Below, one piece after another: positions 1-8,017 of a stretch of DNA of 24,164 nucleotides. Source of the DNA: Treponema sp. (GTDB lineage: Bacteria; Spirochaetota; Spirochaetia; Treponematales; Treponemataceae); contig JALNVF010000038.1 in assembly GCA_023231445.1 (NCBI GenBank), positions 1 through 24,164 on the forward strand. Reading direction: 5' to 3'. How positions within the stretch are numbered: the first letter of the stretch is position 1; the number at the start of each line of letters is the position of its first letter. The notes beneath the pieces were generated by a model. The model ran no database searches and was not told where the DNA came from. It was given only the letters and a program-made list of their open reading frames with translations. The position numbers and the translations under genes were made by a program.

Positions 1-1
1 C

Positions 2-2875
2 CGCCTTATGACGATCGATGAAATCCATGCCGTTACGATGATAGATCTGTGGTTTCTTGCAAAGATTCAGCATATTGTCGACAGAGAGTCGCAGCTTGAA
101 TCGGTCAGGGCAGGGAAGGCGGAACTTACGCCGGAACTGTATCTGCAGGCGAAAAAAGACGGCTTCCCTGATAAGGTTATCACAGACTTGAGCGGTGTGA
201 AGATTCCCGGAAGTATGGGAAATACGAAGGAAGCGAAACAGGCTGCATCTCTTGCTGCAAAAGGAAAACTTGCACACATTCCCGCGACATACAAAATGGT
301 CGATACCTGCGCCGGCGAGTTCAACGCCGAAACACCGTATTTTTACGGCGGATACGACAGAGAAAACGAAGCTGCTCAGTTCCTTGAAGAGCGAAAAAAT
401 AAAAAGAGCAAAAAAGGTACGATTATTGTTCTTGGTTCGGGACCTATCCGCATAGGGCAGGGAATTGAGTTCGACTATGCTTCTGTTCAGTGTGTATGGT
501 CGCTTAAGAAACTCGGATACGATGTCGTGACGATTAATAATAATCCTGAAACAGTTTCGACAGACTTTGATACGTCGGACCGGCTGTACTTCGAACCTCT
601 TACGCCGGAAGATGTCATGAGTGTCATCAATACGGAGAAACCGCTCGGTGTTGTCGTGGCGTTCGGCGGCCAGACGGCCATTAAATTAACAAAATTTCTT
701 GACAGCCAGGGAATCAGAATCCTCGGTACGAGCGCCGATTCGATCGACATCGCGGAGGACCGGGAACGATTTGAAACGCTCTGCGATAAGCTCGGCATAA
801 ATAAGCCGAAGGGAGAAACTGTCCTTACTGCGGAAGAGGCTCTTGTGTCGGCCAACCGGCTTACGTATCCCGTTCTGCTCCGTCCTTCGTACGTTTTAGG
901 TGGTCAGAATATGATCATCGCGTTCAATGACGATGACGTGAAGGAGTACATGGCAATTATTCTGGCACAGGGAATAGAAAATCCGGTACTTATTGATAAA
1001 TATATGATGGGTATAGAGCTTGAGGTCGACGCGATCTGCGACGGAAAAGATATACTGATCCCTGGAATTATGGAACATATAGAGCGCACCGGTATTCATT
1101 CCGGCGACTCGATTGCAGTGTATCCGTCGTGGAACCTTAACGACATTCTGCGGCAGAAGATACTGAAGCAGTCGCGCGAGCTTGCGCTTGCACTCGGCAC
1201 GAAGGGACTGGTGAACATTCAGTACCTGATTTACAACAACGATCTTTTTATCATCGAAGTGAATCCCCGTTCGTCGCGTACGGTTCCGTATATCAGTAAG
1301 GTTACCGGTGTGCCGATGGTAGAGCTGGCAACGCGCGCTATGCTCGGGGAAAAAGTGAAAGATTTCGGGTACGGGACAGGGCTGTACCGTATCCCGCCGT
1401 ACTTCGCGGTCAAAGTTCCTGTATTCAGTTTTGAAAAACTCATGGATGTCGATACCCATCTGGGACCGGAGATGAAATCTACGGGAGAAGTCCTAGGTCT
1501 TGCTTCGACAATGGAAGAGGCAATCTTTAAAGGACTTATTGGTGCAGGGTACCGCATGAAAAAAACGGGCGGGGTACTCTTTACCGTACGGAAAACAGAT
1601 CAGTTTGAAATACCTGACCTTGCACGTAAATTCTGCGACATGGGATTTAAATTGTATGCGACGGAAGGTACGGCGAAAGTAATAAGCGACTTTGGCATGG
1701 ATGTTACTGTTGTTAATAAAATTCATGAAAATCCGGCCGACAATCTGCTTACGCTGCTTGATACTGGAAAAATCGATTACGTCGTTTCTACAAGTGCAAA
1801 GGGCCGTAATCCGAGGGCTGACAGCGTGCGGATGCGCCGGCACGCTGTAGAACGCGATATTCCGTGCCTTACTGCAATTGATACGGCGAATGCGCTTGCG
1901 AACTGTCTGATGAGTCATTATACAGCGGAGAACGTCGAACTTGTAAATATCAATGATCTGCGTGAGGCAAAAGAGAAACTTCATTTCTACAAGATGCAGA
2001 GCACTGGTAACGATTTTATCATCATTGATGCAGAGCATCAGGTTGTAACGAATCCCGGCGGACTTGCGGTGAGCCTGTGCAAACGTCATGCAGGTATCGG
2101 TGCTGATTCACTTGTGCTTATTAAAAACAGCGATAAGGCCGACGCATACATGCAGTTCTTCAACCTTGACGGCAGCGAAGGCCGTATGGCGGGAAATGCG
2201 ATCCGTGCGGTTGCAAAGTATCTGTACGATAATAATATTAACGGGGTAAAAGACAAAAGCGACCAGAGTGCTCCGACTGCGAAATTAACAATCGATACAG
2301 CGAGCGGCATCAAAAAACTTACATTATATAAGCTTAATGGAAAAGTTTCGTCGGTGACCGTTGACATGGGGTGTCCTCTGTTTACGGCTGAATCGCTTCC
2401 TACGACGCTGAAATCCGTCGATATGAAATCAGGAGACAAAATGCCTGCACAGGCAATCGTCAATGTCCCTCTTATGATTGGAGGACAGAAATACGATGTA
2501 ACATGTCTTTCTGTAGGTACGCCTCATTGTGTCGTTTTCTGCGGATTTGTTGATAAAGTAAATCTTGCAGAAGTTGGTCCGCTCTTTGAAAACAACGAAG
2601 TGTTCCCGAACAGGACAAATACCGAGTTTGTGCGCGTGGTCGGACGCAACGAGCTTAAGATGCGCACCTGGGAGCGCGGCAACGGCGAGACCCCGGCATG
2701 CGGAACGGGCGCATGCGCAGCGGCAATAGCGGCAGTCCTGAACGGATACTGTCCGATGAACGAGAACATCACCGTAAAAGTGCGCGGCGGTACGCTCGTG
2801 GTCAAGTACACGGGAGATACGGTGTATTTGACGGGGCAGAGTGACCTTACATACGAAGGCGACATCGAGATTTAA
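2..2875 (+). CDS. carB-dapF: Carbamoyl-phosphate synthase large subunit (partial) fused to diaminopimelate epimerase
   Basis: One open frame enters from the left edge (residues before the first ATG already match CarB), so the 5' end is missing. Numbering is from the ATG at 8. Residues 1-110 match the CarB oligomerisation region. Residues 140-510 are the second ATP-grasp half (glycine-rich LGSGPIRIGQGIEFDY at about 142), which makes carbamoyl phosphate from carbamate and ATP. Residues 520-655 are the MGS-like allosteric domain. CarB would normally end at about KEKL (residue 658); here the frame continues directly into HFYKMQSTGNDF, the start of DapF, with no linker. The DapF part (about 298 residues, near normal length) should interconvert LL- and meso-diaminopimelate. 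It keeps the second catalytic cysteine (PACGTGAC, C898), but the first is alanine (MAGNAIR, A728). CarB serves pyrimidine and arginine synthesis; DapF serves lysine and cell wall. Family assignments are firm; epimerase activity is uncertain. Confidence 0.93.
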   Translation, partial: RLMTIDEIHAVTMIDLWFLAKIQHIVDRESQLESVRAGKAELTPELYLQAKKDGFPDKVITDLSGVKIPGSMGNTKEAKQAASLAAKGKLAHIPATYKMVDTCAGEFNAETPYFYGGYDRENEAAQFLEERKNKKSKKGTIIVLGSGPIRIGQGIEFDYASVQCVWSLKKLGYDVVTINNNPETVSTDFDTSDRLYFEPLTPEDVMSVINTEKPLGVVVAFGGQTAIKLTKFLDSQGIRILGTSADSIDIAEDRERFETLCDKLGINKPKGETVLTAEEALVSANRLTYPVLLRPSYVLGGQNMIIAFNDDDVKEYMAIILAQGIENPVLIDKYMMGIELEVDAICDGKDILIPGIMEHIERTGIHSGDSIAVYPSWNLNDILRQKILKQSRELALALGTKGLVNIQYLIYNNDLFIIEVNPRSSRTVPYISKVTGVPMVELATRAMLGEKVKDFGYGTGLYRIPPYFAVKVPVFSFEKLMDVDTHLGPEMKSTGEVLGLASTMEEAIFKGLIGAGYRMKKTGGVLFTVRKTDQFEIPDLARKFCDMGFKLYATEGTAKVISDFGMDVTVVNKIHENPADNLLTLLDTGKIDYVVSTSAKGRNPRADSVRMRRHAVERDIPCLTAIDTANALANCLMSHYTAENVELVNINDLREAKEKLHFYKMQSTGNDFIIIDAEHQVVTNPGGLAVSLCKRHAGIGADSLVLIKNSDKADAYMQFFNLDGSEGRMAGNAIRAVAKYLYDNNINGVKDKSDQSAPTAKLTIDTASGIKKLTLYKLNGKVSSVTVDMGCPLFTAESLPTTLKSVDMKSGDKMPAQAIVNVPLMIGGQKYDVTCLSVGTPHCVVFCGFVDKVNLAEVGPLFENNEVFPNRTNTEFVRVVGRNELKMRTWERGNGETPACGTGACAAAIAAVLNGYCPMNENITVKVRGGTLVVKYTGDTVYLTGQSDLTYEGDIEI

Positions 2876-2908
2876 AACCTGAAGGAGTTTTGTGCAGTTT
2901 TAGCCTAC

Positions 2909-2937
2909 TTGCATAAATCCCCTAAACTTGTTATTTT
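2909..2937 (+). promoter_or_regulatory. Possible promoter ahead of the amino-acid ABC operon
   Basis: TTGCAT (2909-2914), a 17-base gap and TATTTT (2932-2937) form a reasonable sigma-70-type promoter. Transcription would start at about 2944, just before the hairpin at 2951. The call is weak because the region is AT-rich. It matters because there is no room for a promoter between the terminator and the start codon at 3026. Confidence 0.35.
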
Positions 2938-2950
2938 GTTAAAACAGACA

Positions 2951-3004
2951 AAGAAGTCGCAGAAATGTTGTTGTATAACTGCATTTCTGCGACTTCTTTT
3001 TTTT
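2951..3004 (+). terminator. Strong intrinsic terminator after carB-dapF
   Basis: A perfect 17-bp stem pairs 2951-2967 with 2982-2998 around a 14-base loop. The right arm leads into an unbroken run of T to 3004. This is a textbook Rho-independent terminator for the carB-dapF transcript. It ends only about 10 bases before the AGGAGG of the next gene, so it also lies inside the leader of the ABC operon and could act as an attenuator. Confidence 0.92.
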
Positions 3005-3025
3005 GCTGCCGCTGAGGAGGATTTC

Positions 3026-3769
3026 GTGAAACAAATGATTTATCTGCAGGACGTTTCGATGAGTTACGGAGAAAATAAAGTTCTCGACAAAATAACGCTC
3101 TGTATTGCAGAGGGAAGCAAAACTGTTATTATCGGACCGAGCGGGGCAGGAAAAAGTACGCTGCTGAGGTGCATGAATCTGTTCGAACACCCGCAGGAGG
3201 GACAGGTTTTTATTGACGACGAGGAATTGACTAACCAGCCGGCACATGTTCTGTATAAAGCAAGACAGAGTATTGGTATGGTGTTTCAGAATTTTAATCT
3301 GTATGCGCATAAAACTGTACTGGAAAACCTGACGCTTGCCCCTGTTCTTTTACGTCATGAAAAAAAGGCTGCAGCGGAAGAACGTGCGATGGCTAATCTT
3401 GAAAAAGTAGGACTTGCCAATAAGCGCGGTGCTTATCCGTCAGAATTAAGCGGAGGACAGCAGCAGCGCGTTGCTATTGCCCGCGCACTTACGATGAACC
3501 CCAAGGTTCTGCTGTTTGATGAGCCGACAAGCGCACTTGATCCTGAGATGATAAGCGAAGTTTTGAAAATTATGGAAGAAGTTGCCCGTGAAAATATTAC
3601 GATGGTATTTGTTACGCATGAGATGGGATTTGCATCTCACATTGCAGACCGTCTACTGTTTTTGGACGGTGGTAAAATCATGGAAGACGGAAGTCCGCAC
3701 GAAGTGTTCACCAATCCGCGGAGTGAACGTACGCGCGCCTTTCTTAGTAAAATATTGAAATCTGCATAA
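3026..3769 (+). CDS. Polar amino-acid ABC transporter ATP-binding protein
   Basis: This is the cytoplasmic ATPase of a polar amino-acid importer (GlnQ/HisP type, 247 residues, normal length). Visible motifs in order are Walker A GPSGAGKST, the Q-loop in MVFQNFNLYAHKTVLENL, signature LSGGQQQRVAIARAL, Walker B LLFDEPTSALDPE and the switch histidine in FVTHEMGF. The GTG at 3026 is chosen because AGGAGG (3015-3020) lies five bases upstream. An in-frame ATG at 3035 would be too far from it. The frame stays open upstream to a TTG at 2909, but that would translate through the terminator stem and is unlikely. It is the first of four genes with the binding protein and two permeases that follow. Substrate cannot be set from this subunit; the PEB1-like binding protein suggests acidic amino acids. 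Confidence 0.95.
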   Translation: MKQMIYLQDVSMSYGENKVLDKITLCIAEGSKTVIIGPSGAGKSTLLRCMNLFEHPQEGQVFIDDEELTNQPAHVLYKARQSIGMVFQNFNLYAHKTVLENLTLAPVLLRHEKKAAAEERAMANLEKVGLANKRGAYPSELSGGQQQRVAIARALTMNPKVLLFDEPTSALDPEMISEVLKIMEEVARENITMVFVTHEMGFASHIADRLLFLDGGKIMEDGSPHEVFTNPRSERTRAFLSKILKSA

Positions 3770-3786
3770 CAGAGGAGGCAGAAAAA

Positions 3787-4566
3787 ATGAAACATGTAGG
3801 AAAGATAATTGCTGTCGGGATGGTTGTGATGGCTGTATCCGGTTTTGCGTTTGCAAAGAACAGTGCTCTGGACAAAATAAAAAAATCAGGTGTACTCAAG
3901 GTCGGAGTAAAGGAAGATGTTCCGAAATTCGGTTACCTGAATCCGTCTACGAATGAACACGAGGGGTTTGAAATCGACCTTGCAAAAGCCATCGCAAAGA
4001 AAATTTTCGGTGATGAAACGAAAATTAAGTTTACCGGTGTTACGGCAAAAACCAGAGGCCCGCTGCTTGATACGGGGGAGGTTGATCTGGTGCTTGCTAC
4101 ATTTACAGTAACAGATGCACGGCGCAAAGTTTATGATTTCAGCGATATTTATTTTACAGATGCAGTCGGTATTATGACAAAAAAAGCATCCGGAATCAAA
4201 TCTTTTGCGGATTTGAACGGAAAAACGATCGGTGTAGCGCAGAGTGCGACGACAAAAAAAGCTCTGCAGGAGGGAGCCGACAAAGCCGGAATAACAATTA
4301 AATTCAGTGAATATGCGACGTATCCTGAAATAAAAACAGCTCTCGACAGCGGACGTATTGATGCGTTCTCTGTCGATCAGGCGATTCTTCTTGGCTATAT
4401 GGAAGACAGTGTTATGCTGCTTCCGGAACATTTTGAGGAACAGCCGTATGGTGCCGCTATAAAAAAAGGAAATACTGAATTATTGAATCTGGTAAACGGT
4501 GTTATTGAAGATATGAAAAAGAACGGTGAACTTGATTCGCTTCTTGCAAAAAATGGTTTAAAATAA
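3787..4566 (+). CDS. PEB1-like amino-acid ABC substrate-binding protein
   Basis: This is a periplasmic family 3 solute-binding protein of 259 residues. A Sec signal peptide (about residues 1-23, ending FAFA) is followed by the mature start KNSALDKIKKSGVLKVGVKED. There is no lipobox cysteine, so it should be soluble in a periplasm. The stretches GFEIDLAKAIAKKIFGD, TAKTRGPLLDTGEVDLVLATF and YDFSDIYFTDAVG are close to Campylobacter PEB1 and its relatives, which bind aspartate and glutamate (family knowledge from memory). I infer an acidic or related polar amino acid as ligand. AGGAGG lies eight bases before the ATG. It sits between the ATPase gene and the two permease genes, in the same operon. 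Confidence 0.93.
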   Translation: MKHVGKIIAVGMVVMAVSGFAFAKNSALDKIKKSGVLKVGVKEDVPKFGYLNPSTNEHEGFEIDLAKAIAKKIFGDETKIKFTGVTAKTRGPLLDTGEVDLVLATFTVTDARRKVYDFSDIYFTDAVGIMTKKASGIKSFADLNGKTIGVAQSATTKKALQEGADKAGITIKFSEYATYPEIKTALDSGRIDAFSVDQAILLGYMEDSVMLLPEHFEEQPYGAAIKKGNTELLNLVNGVIEDMKKNGELDSLLAKNGLK

Positions 4567-4601
4567 GTAAGAATCAAAGGGTATGTATTTTTGGAGGAAA
4601 A

Positions 4602-5261
4602 ATGTTTGATTTGTCCAGGTGGCAGGAGTTGTTCCAGAACTTGAATGTTTTTGCAGAAGGTTTTGGAGTAACGGTTTCTGTTTCAATTCTGAGTCTCATT
4701 TTTATGCTGCTGATAAGTCTTGTTGTGGGATTACTGCGTTGTTCAGAAAACCGTGCTGTCAGAGCCTGCCTGCTGGCATATATTAATTTTTTTCAGAATA
4801 CACCGCTTGTAATTCAGATACTGTTTATGTATAACGTCCTGCCTCGTGCCGGCGTTATGCTCAGCCCGTTTACGTGCGGTCTGCTTGGTCTTTCACTGTA
4901 TACCGGTGCATTCGGGGCTAGTATTGTTGAAGCTGCAATAAAAGCCGTCCCGAAGGGGCAGCATGAAGCCGCATACAGTCAGGGTATGAATTATACGCAG
5001 ACAATGTTTCTAATTGTACTCCCTCAGGCTGTACGTATAGCACTACCACCGCTTGCAAACCAGTGTGTGAACATGATAAAGAATTCTTCTGTACTTGCAC
5101 TTATTGCAGGCGGCGATCTGATGTATAGGGCTGATTCATGGGCAAGTGATAATTTATATTATACACAGTCGTTCATTTTTACCGGATTACTGTATCTTGC
5201 GCTTTGTCTTCCTGTTTCAAAATGGGCAGAGCGTCTTGAAAAAAAGGCGGCGCATATATGA
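4602..5261 (+). CDS. Polar amino-acid ABC transporter permease 1
   Basis: This inner-membrane permease of the HisM/GlnP type (219 residues) has several hydrophobic segments. The first is at about residues 18-43 (GVTVSVSILSLIFMLLISLVVGLL) and the last at about 190-205. The cytoplasmic EAA loop is visible as HEAAYSQGMNYTQTMFLIVLPQAVRIALPPL; it docks on the ATPase. NFFQNTPLVIQILF is the usual family motif after the first segment. GGAGG lies just before the ATG. The last four bases overlap the start of the second permease gene (ATGA), so the two are probably translationally coupled and pair as a heterodimer. Confidence 0.94.
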   Translation: MFDLSRWQELFQNLNVFAEGFGVTVSVSILSLIFMLLISLVVGLLRCSENRAVRACLLAYINFFQNTPLVIQILFMYNVLPRAGVMLSPFTCGLLGLSLYTGAFGASIVEAAIKAVPKGQHEAAYSQGMNYTQTMFLIVLPQAVRIALPPLANQCVNMIKNSSVLALIAGGDLMYRADSWASDNLYYTQSFIFTGLLYLALCLPVSKWAERLEKKAAHI

Positions 5262-5893
5262 ATTCGTTCCTTACATTTGATACAACATTGTTTCTTTTAC
5301 GCGGTTTGGGAATTACTCTTGTAATTGCGTCATGTACAATAGTACTTAGTTTTATTTTGGGTTCCGTACTTGGTATTGCCCGTTACAGTGGAAAAGGTCC
5401 GGCCGCAAAGATTGCAGTTTTATATATTGATACGATACGTAACATACCGTTGCTGCTTTTTATTATTGGGTTCCGTTTTACAATGCCGCTTCCTCCTGTT
5501 GTAAGCGCTGTTACCGCAATGACTGTTTTTACAAGTGCAATGGTTGCCGAAATTGTTCGAGGAGGACTAAATGGTATTTCTCACGGACAGTGGGAAGCCG
5601 CTTATTCACAGGGATTCAGTTATATAGGAACGCTTGTGCATGTTGTCCTCCCGCAGGCTGTCAGAAAAATCAGAAAACCGCTCATGGGACAGTTTGTAAC
5701 CGCTATAAAGGATACATCTTTCTGTTCGGTGATTGCCGTGAAGGAACTTATGTATTCAGGAACAATCATAATGGGAAAGTATGTAAAAAGCATACAGGTT
5801 ATTGCGTTGTATGCCGTTATAGCACTTGTTTATTTTTCAGTAAACATGCTCCTCCTTGCACTTTCAAAAAAAATGATAAAGGAACAGGAATAG
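5258..5893 (+). CDS. Polar amino-acid ABC transporter permease 2
   Basis: This is the second permease of the same importer (211 residues) and a paralogue of the preceding one. It has a hydrophobic N-terminal segment (LGITLVIASCTIVLSFILGSVLGI), the motif DTIRNIPLLLFIIGF and an EAA loop (WEAAYSQGFSYIGTLVHVVLPQAVRK). The start overlaps the upstream stop in ATGA. No strong ribosome binding site of its own is seen, which fits coupling to the upstream gene. It ends the operon, 11 bases from the stop of the convergent kinase gene, and I see no clear terminator between them. Confidence 0.94.
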   Translation: MNSFLTFDTTLFLLRGLGITLVIASCTIVLSFILGSVLGIARYSGKGPAAKIAVLYIDTIRNIPLLLFIIGFRFTMPLPPVVSAVTAMTVFTSAMVAEIVRGGLNGISHGQWEAAYSQGFSYIGTLVHVVLPQAVRKIRKPLMGQFVTAIKDTSFCSVIAVKELMYSGTIIMGKYVKSIQVIALYAVIALVYFSVNMLLLALSKKMIKEQE

Positions 5894-5904
5894 CACAGAC
5901 TTCT

Positions 5905-6822
5905 TTATCTTTGAATACCTGGTGAAATAAAAGCTGCAAGCTTTTCGCGTATCTTTGAATCATATTCAGGAAGCGCTCCGCTGTGCGATACAACAAAGTC
6001 TGCAAGGGCAGAACCCGCAGACAGCGCATCTGTGACAGAGTGACCGTTAATATAGGATGCAAGAAACGCTGCCGAAAAGCTGTCTCCTGCTCCGACCGTA
6101 TCAATTACTGGTACATTTTCCGGTGATATTCTGTATTCCTGATTGTTAAAGAACGCGGTGGTTCCGGATTTTCCTGCGGTAATAATAATTCCTTTTAGTC
6201 CGTATTTCTTAATAATATATTCTGCTGCGGCTGCCATGTTTCCTGTAATACCGAGTATCTTTGAAACAACAGGAAATTCTTCGTCGTTCATTTTAAGAAT
6301 ATCTGTATATTTGAGCGTCTGCTCTATAACAGAGTCTGTATAAAATTCCTTCCGTAGATTAATGTCAAAAAATTTTATATCGGCATTTATTTTTTCAAGC
6401 AGCGTAAAAAGTGTTTTACGACTGACAACAGAACGTTGTGCAAGAGTCCCGAAGCAGAATACATCCCAGTGAGTGGCTAGAAATGTTTTTTCCATAGAGG
6501 AATTGAACGCAATATAATCCCATGCACATGGTGAATTGAATTCATATGAAGGTTTACCGTTATTGAGTACTACGTTTGTGAAACCTGTAGGGACACCTGA
6601 AAGCATATTTATGAACCGGGATGAAACGTTTTCATTATTAACAAGTGAGAGCGCTTCCTGTCCTAGTTGATCATCTCCCAGTGCAGAAAGCATAGTCGTT
6701 TTAAAACCGAGTCTGTTAAGATGTGCTCCACAGTTGAACGGTGCACCTCCCAGACATTTTTTTCCCGGTAGAATATCCCACAAAATTTCTCCGAATGCAG
6801 CTGCTTTTTTTGTTTCTGGCAT
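5905..6822 (-). CDS. PfkB-family sugar kinase, fructokinase-like
   Basis: This ribokinase/PfkB-fold kinase (305 residues) transfers phosphate from ATP to a sugar. The N-terminal substrate region is GEILWDILPGKKCLGGAPFNCGAHLNRLG. The C-terminal PfkB signature is DTVGAGDSFSAAF, where the aspartate at about residue 247 is the catalytic base and GAGD forms the anion hole. FDINLRKEF resembles bacterial fructokinases. I start at 6822 because AGGAGG (6827-6832) precedes that ATG; a longer frame to 6855 lacks such a site. It lies 51 bases downstream of the polyol dehydrogenase and is probably co-transcribed. A fructokinase would phosphorylate the ketose that a sorbitol-type dehydrogenase makes. Exact substrate is inferred. 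Confidence 0.88.
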   Translation of the reverse strand: MPETKKAAAFGEILWDILPGKKCLGGAPFNCGAHLNRLGFKTTMLSALGDDQLGQEALSLVNNENVSSRFINMLSGVPTGFTNVVLNNGKPSYEFNSPCAWDYIAFNSSMEKTFLATHWDVFCFGTLAQRSVVSRKTLFTLLEKINADIKFFDINLRKEFYTDSVIEQTLKYTDILKMNDEEFPVVSKILGITGNMAAAAEYIIKKYGLKGIIITAGKSGTTAFFNNQEYRISPENVPVIDTVGAGDSFSAAFLASYINGHSVTDALSAGSALADFVVSHSGALPEYDSKIREKLAAFISPGIQR

Positions 6823-6873
6823 ATGATCCTCCTTGTATTCAATTTTCCATGGCATGGTTACGTCTGCCGGAAA

Positions 6874-7920
6874 TCAGCAGATTTTTATTACGGACTTTAC
6901 AATGTCCTTTTTGTCCTGTACGCTCTGATCCATTGCTTCCTGGACATGATTGAAATCAAATGTGTTTGTTACAATACCTTTCAGGTTTATTTTTCCTTCT
7001 GCAACGGCCTTTATTGCCACCGGATACAGATGGCGGTATCTGAATACCGTTTTTATTGTTAATTCTTTATCGAGTATTTTACTGACAGGCAGAGTCATTT
7101 CTCCTGACTTTGAATATCCGACGAGGACAATCGTAGAACCTTTTTTTACAATATCGACTGCCTGTCGTGTTGTAATTTCTGTTCCGGCACATTCAATTGC
7201 AAGATCAAATCCGCTGCCCTCTGTTATTTTCATAACCGCTGTATTAATATCTTCATTCTGAGTGTTGATTATACCTTTAGCTCCCAGTTCAAGTGCTTTA
7301 TCAAGCCGTTTCTGCATGATATCTACTACATACACATCAGTTATGCCTTCTGCTTTTAGTGCCATCATGGAAACAAGACCTATACAGCCTGCTCCGAAGA
7401 CAACTGCGCTCTGGCCAAGTCTGATATTACCCTGTACCGCTGCGTGAAAACCTACGGCCAGTGGTTCCATGAGTGCACCTTCCAGAGTGGACACATTTTC
7501 CGGCAGTTTGAAACAGAGAGCTGCTTCGTGTGCCACATATTCCTGAAAGACGCCGTCAACCGGAGGTGTTGCAAAAAATACGACATCAGGGCAGAGATTA
7601 TACCGTCCTGTCCTGCAGAATTCGCAGTGGCCGCATGTTTTGCCTGGTTCCAGAGCTACTTTGTCGCCAGGCTTCAGATGTTTTACGTTTTTACCGACTT
7701 CGATTACAATTCCTCCTGGTTCATGACCAAGAACAAAAGGCGGTTTTACGATATAGTCTCCAATCCGGCCTGTTTCATAATAATGCATGTCGCTTCCGCA
7801 TATACCGACATATTCAAGTTTTACAAGTACTTCATCATCCTTTGGAACAGGAATATCCCGTTCAATATAGTCAATTTTACCAATTCCCATCATGACAGCT
7901 ACTTTCATTTTTCCTTTCAT
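6874..7920 (-). CDS. Zinc-dependent polyol (sorbitol/xylitol-type) dehydrogenase
   Basis: This medium-chain zinc alcohol dehydrogenase (348 residues) resembles sorbitol/L-iditol 2-dehydrogenases, which oxidise a polyol to a ketose. Catalytic zinc ligands C41 (GICGSD), H66-E67 (LGHEPGG) and E152 (LMEPLAV) are present. The structural zinc site C96, C99, C102, C110 is complete. The nucleotide-binding motif GAGCIG is followed by an acidic residue (VVDI), which fits NAD rather than NADP. AAGGAG precedes the ATG at 7920 by eight bases. A second ATG four codons in (7908) also has a small AAGG and cannot be excluded. The gene has its own promoter and a putative ROK operator upstream. Polyol identity is unknown. 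Confidence 0.9.
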   Translation of the reverse strand: MKGKMKVAVMMGIGKIDYIERDIPVPKDDEVLVKLEYVGICGSDMHYYETGRIGDYIVKPPFVLGHEPGGIVIEVGKNVKHLKPGDKVALEPGKTCGHCEFCRTGRYNLCPDVVFFATPPVDGVFQEYVAHEAALCFKLPENVSTLEGALMEPLAVGFHAAVQGNIRLGQSAVVFGAGCIGLVSMMALKAEGITDVYVVDIMQKRLDKALELGAKGIINTQNEDINTAVMKITEGSGFDLAIECAGTEITTRQAVDIVKKGSTIVLVGYSKSGEMTLPVSKILDKELTIKTVFRYRHLYPVAIKAVAEGKINLKGIVTNTFDFNHVQEAMDQSVQDKKDIVKSVIKIC

Positions 7921-7941
7921 TGTCTGTGCTCCTTGTGTAAA

Positions 7942-7972
7942 TTACTTTATAAAAGTATTTTAAATAAAGTAA
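7942..7972 (-). promoter_or_regulatory. Putative ROK operator in front of the polyol dehydrogenase
   Basis: Nine-base arms TTACTTTAT (7942-7950) and ATAAAGTAA (7964-7972) form an inverted repeat around AAAAGTATTTTAA. It contains TTTATAAA followed by AGTATTTT, the pattern also seen at 9154-9179 and, in variant form, at 9252-9296. It covers the -10 and start region of the predicted minus-strand promoter, as expected for a repressor site. Confidence 0.55.
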
Positions 7973-7994
7973 CATAAAAAGATATAATAGTCAA
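7966..7994 (-). promoter_or_regulatory. Promoter of the dehydrogenase-kinase operon
   Basis: On the minus strand, TTGACT (7994-7989), a 17-base gap and TACTTT (7971-7966) fit a sigma-70-type promoter pointing at the dehydrogenase gene. The -10 lies within the inverted repeat at 7942-7972. Confidence 0.5.
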
Positions 7995-8017
7995 ACATAT
8001 TAAACAAGTTTTAATAA

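Noticed and set aside
2909..3025. N-terminal extension of the ABC ATPase starting at TTG 2909
   Set aside because: It would translate through the terminator hairpin and add a sequence with no family match; GTG 3026 has an ideal AGGAGG.
2876..3025. T-box or other known riboswitch in the ABC operon leader
   Set aside because: The spacer is short and lacks the T-box sequence or a recognisable aptamer; only the terminator hairpin is clear.
5929..5945. AAAAGCT-GCA-AGCTTTT inverted repeat between the convergent permease and kinase genes
   Set aside because: The stem is only seven pairs, A/T-rich, and inside the kinase coding end, with no T-run beyond the stem. Too weak to call a terminator.
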